Origin: Candidatus Pacearchaeota archaeon
GTDB taxonomy: Archaea > Nanobdellota > Nanobdellia > Pacearchaeales > GW2011-AR1
Direction of reading: 5' to 3'
Length of the DNA stretch: 23,012 nucleotides
Assembly: GCA_023133375.1 (NCBI GenBank)
Contig: JAGLWP010000006.1
Coordinates: 1-23,012, forward strand
Below, one piece after another: positions 22,235-23,012 of this stretch. Position numbers and translations under genes: made by a program. The notes below the pieces were generated by a model. The model made no database searches, was not told the origin of the DNA, and saw nothing but the letters and a program-made list of their open reading frames with translations. Positions within the stretch are counted from its first letter, which is position 1. Each line of letters begins with the position of its first letter.

Positions 22235-22513
22235 TTATTCCCTTTTTATAACATCAAAATTCCTTAACTTTTTAATCAGATCTCTGGACTTTTGTAGGTT
22301 TTTTCTAAGTAAAATATAAAAAAGTATTGCCATAAAAACCCCTAAAAAAATTAAAAGAAAAATATACCAGTTAAAATTTCCTTTAACCAAAAAAAATATC
22401 CCAATCCCAAATAAAAATAAACCAAAAACAGAAAATCCCAAAAGAGGAATCCCTTCCTCCTCAAATTTCTTTACCTTCTTTTTTATATCAAAATATTCCT
22501 TTTTATCAGACAT
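22235..22513 (-). CDS. Small two-helix membrane protein of unknown function
   Basis: A 92-aa protein: a charged N-terminus (MSDKKEYFDIKKKVKKFEEE), two membrane segments (about 24-43, GFSVFGLFLFGIGIFFLVKG, and about 48-68, WYIFLLIFLGVFMAILFYIL) separated by a tight turn, then a basic C-terminus (LRKNLQKSRDLIKKLRNFDV). I recognise no family. It shares the promoter cassette of the two Cys-repeat protein genes downstream, so it may be co-regulated with them. The ATG at 22513 is set by that promoter. Confidence 0.65.
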   Translation of the reverse strand: MSDKKEYFDIKKKVKKFEEEGIPLLGFSVFGLFLFGIGIFFLVKGNFNWYIFLLIFLGVFMAILFYILLRKNLQKSRDLIKKLRNFDVIKRE

Positions 22514-22534
22514 CTAAAAAAAAAGAAAAACTTC

Positions 22535-22553
22535 TTTAATAATTTATCTAATT
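22535..22553 (-). promoter_or_regulatory. Shared promoter cassette, copy 3
   Basis: Identical over 19 bases to copy 1. It overlaps the last codon and stop (22548-22550) of the RPA-like gene, and its box lies 22 bases before the ATG at 22513. Confidence 0.6.
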
Positions 22554-23012
22554 TTGCTCCAACTTTCCTATAAGTTCATCAAGATTTACATCTTTTACAC
22601 TTTCAATTATAAGCTCTTGGTTATTAAAATAACTATTCATTCTAACATTACCCAAAAAAATCATTTCCTTGCCAAGTATTTCCTGTTTTTGTTCAATCAT
22701 TTTTTCTACATTCTCCAAATCTGTCATCCCCAACCCAGAAATAGTTTCATGAAAAAAAACAGCCCTTATAGATTCTGTTCCGTCGTCAATAACAAGATTT
22801 AAGATTGCCCTTTTTTCAGGCATAACTTTCCCATGCTCTGCACAAACAAAATCCTCTCCTTCAGGAATAACCTTTTTTTTGCATTCAGAACAAACATTAA
22901 AAAAGCGCGGTTCAAAAGCCTGCACAACAAAAGCCCTTACTCCAACATTCTCAGAAATTTTAAAATCAGATATATTTTTCTCTTTAACAATTTTTTCTGT
23001 TTTAACATTTTC
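22548..23012 (-). CDS. RPA-like single-stranded DNA-binding protein (N-terminus outside window)
   Basis: The frame is open to the right edge; 154 C-terminal residues are visible. After NISDFKISENVGVRAFVVQA there is a zinc-binding insertion, CSECKKKVIPEGEDFVCAEH (Cys-x2-Cys ... Cys-x2-His), within an OB-fold (RAILNLVIDDGTESIRAVFF, then EMIFLGNVRMNSYFNNQELI). This is the C-terminal zinc-OB arrangement of archaeal replication protein A. RPA coats single-stranded DNA in replication and repair, and RadA lies in the same window. The internal Met at 22923-22925 is not the start, because the OB-fold clearly begins upstream. The visible part is intact. Confidence 0.82.
   Translation of the reverse strand, partial: ENVKTEKIVKEKNISDFKISENVGVRAFVVQAFEPRFFNVCSECKKKVIPEGEDFVCAEHGKVMPEKRAILNLVIDDGTESIRAVFFHETISGLGMTDLENVEKMIEQKQEILGKEMIFLGNVRMNSYFNNQELIIESVKDVNLDELIGKLEQN

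Overview
The window looks like chromosome from a small-genome, very AT-rich archaeon, most likely a DPANN lineage of the Woesearchaeota/Pacearchaeota kind. The archaeal signature is strong: SRP54 and FtsY, RadA, an archaeal GINS subunit, an archaeal RecJ-type DHH nuclease, aIF2 alpha, archaeal uS15, Bud32, archaeal-type phosphoglycerate mutase (ApgM), an endonuclease Q-like PHP protein, an RPA-like protein and a PGF-pre-PGF surface protein. Many genes have a TATA-like box centred close to 26 bases before the start codon, which predicts leaderless mRNAs. Genes are tightly packed, and no gap exceeds about 125 bases. The lineage is an inference; no marker gene was compared with a database.

Region 1 (1-4260, all minus strand) is an eight-gene metal/iron-sulfur cassette. 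In transcription order it holds a DUF5320-type Gly/Arg-rich protein, a CDF metal transporter with a zinc-ribbon tail, a DUF134 (UPF0251) HTH regulator with a similar tail, a GNAT acetyltransferase, a 2[4Fe-4S] ferredoxin, a NifX/orange-protein-like protein, a DUF59 protein and a MinD-type ATPase with an inserted ferredoxin domain that runs off the left edge. Its promoter (4208-4260) has a TATA box flanked by a perfect 10-bp inverted repeat, a good candidate operator. Unlike most of the window, several of its genes have Shine-Dalgarno sequences.

Region 2 (4261-6502, minus) carries a GINS subunit, a small unknown gene that appears frameshifted in a G run, and apgM. Region 3 (6582-10144) carries ftsY and srp54, the two protein halves of co-translational targeting, with an unknown minus-strand gene between them. 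A ribbon-helix-helix-like protein and an abnormal type-II tRNA-like gene follow.

Region 4 (10213-14337) has bud32 with an odd insertion, tRNA-Gln(TTG), a MinD/ParA ATPase, and a plus-strand information-processing run: rps15, recJ-like, aIF2 alpha. Region 5 (14338-23012, minus) mixes DNA maintenance (EndoQ-like, RadA, RPA-like) with envelope proteins: an N-glycosylation-rich PGF-pre-PGF protein, a YdjM-like membrane protein, and two secreted paralogs (241 and 777 aa) sharing a signal peptide, a duplicated promoter and a cysteine-pair repeat.

The best candidates for something undescribed are the cysteine-pair repeat proteins with their promoter cassette, the zinc-ribbon and Gly/Arg modules shared across the metal cassette with its operator, and the abnormal tRNA-like gene.
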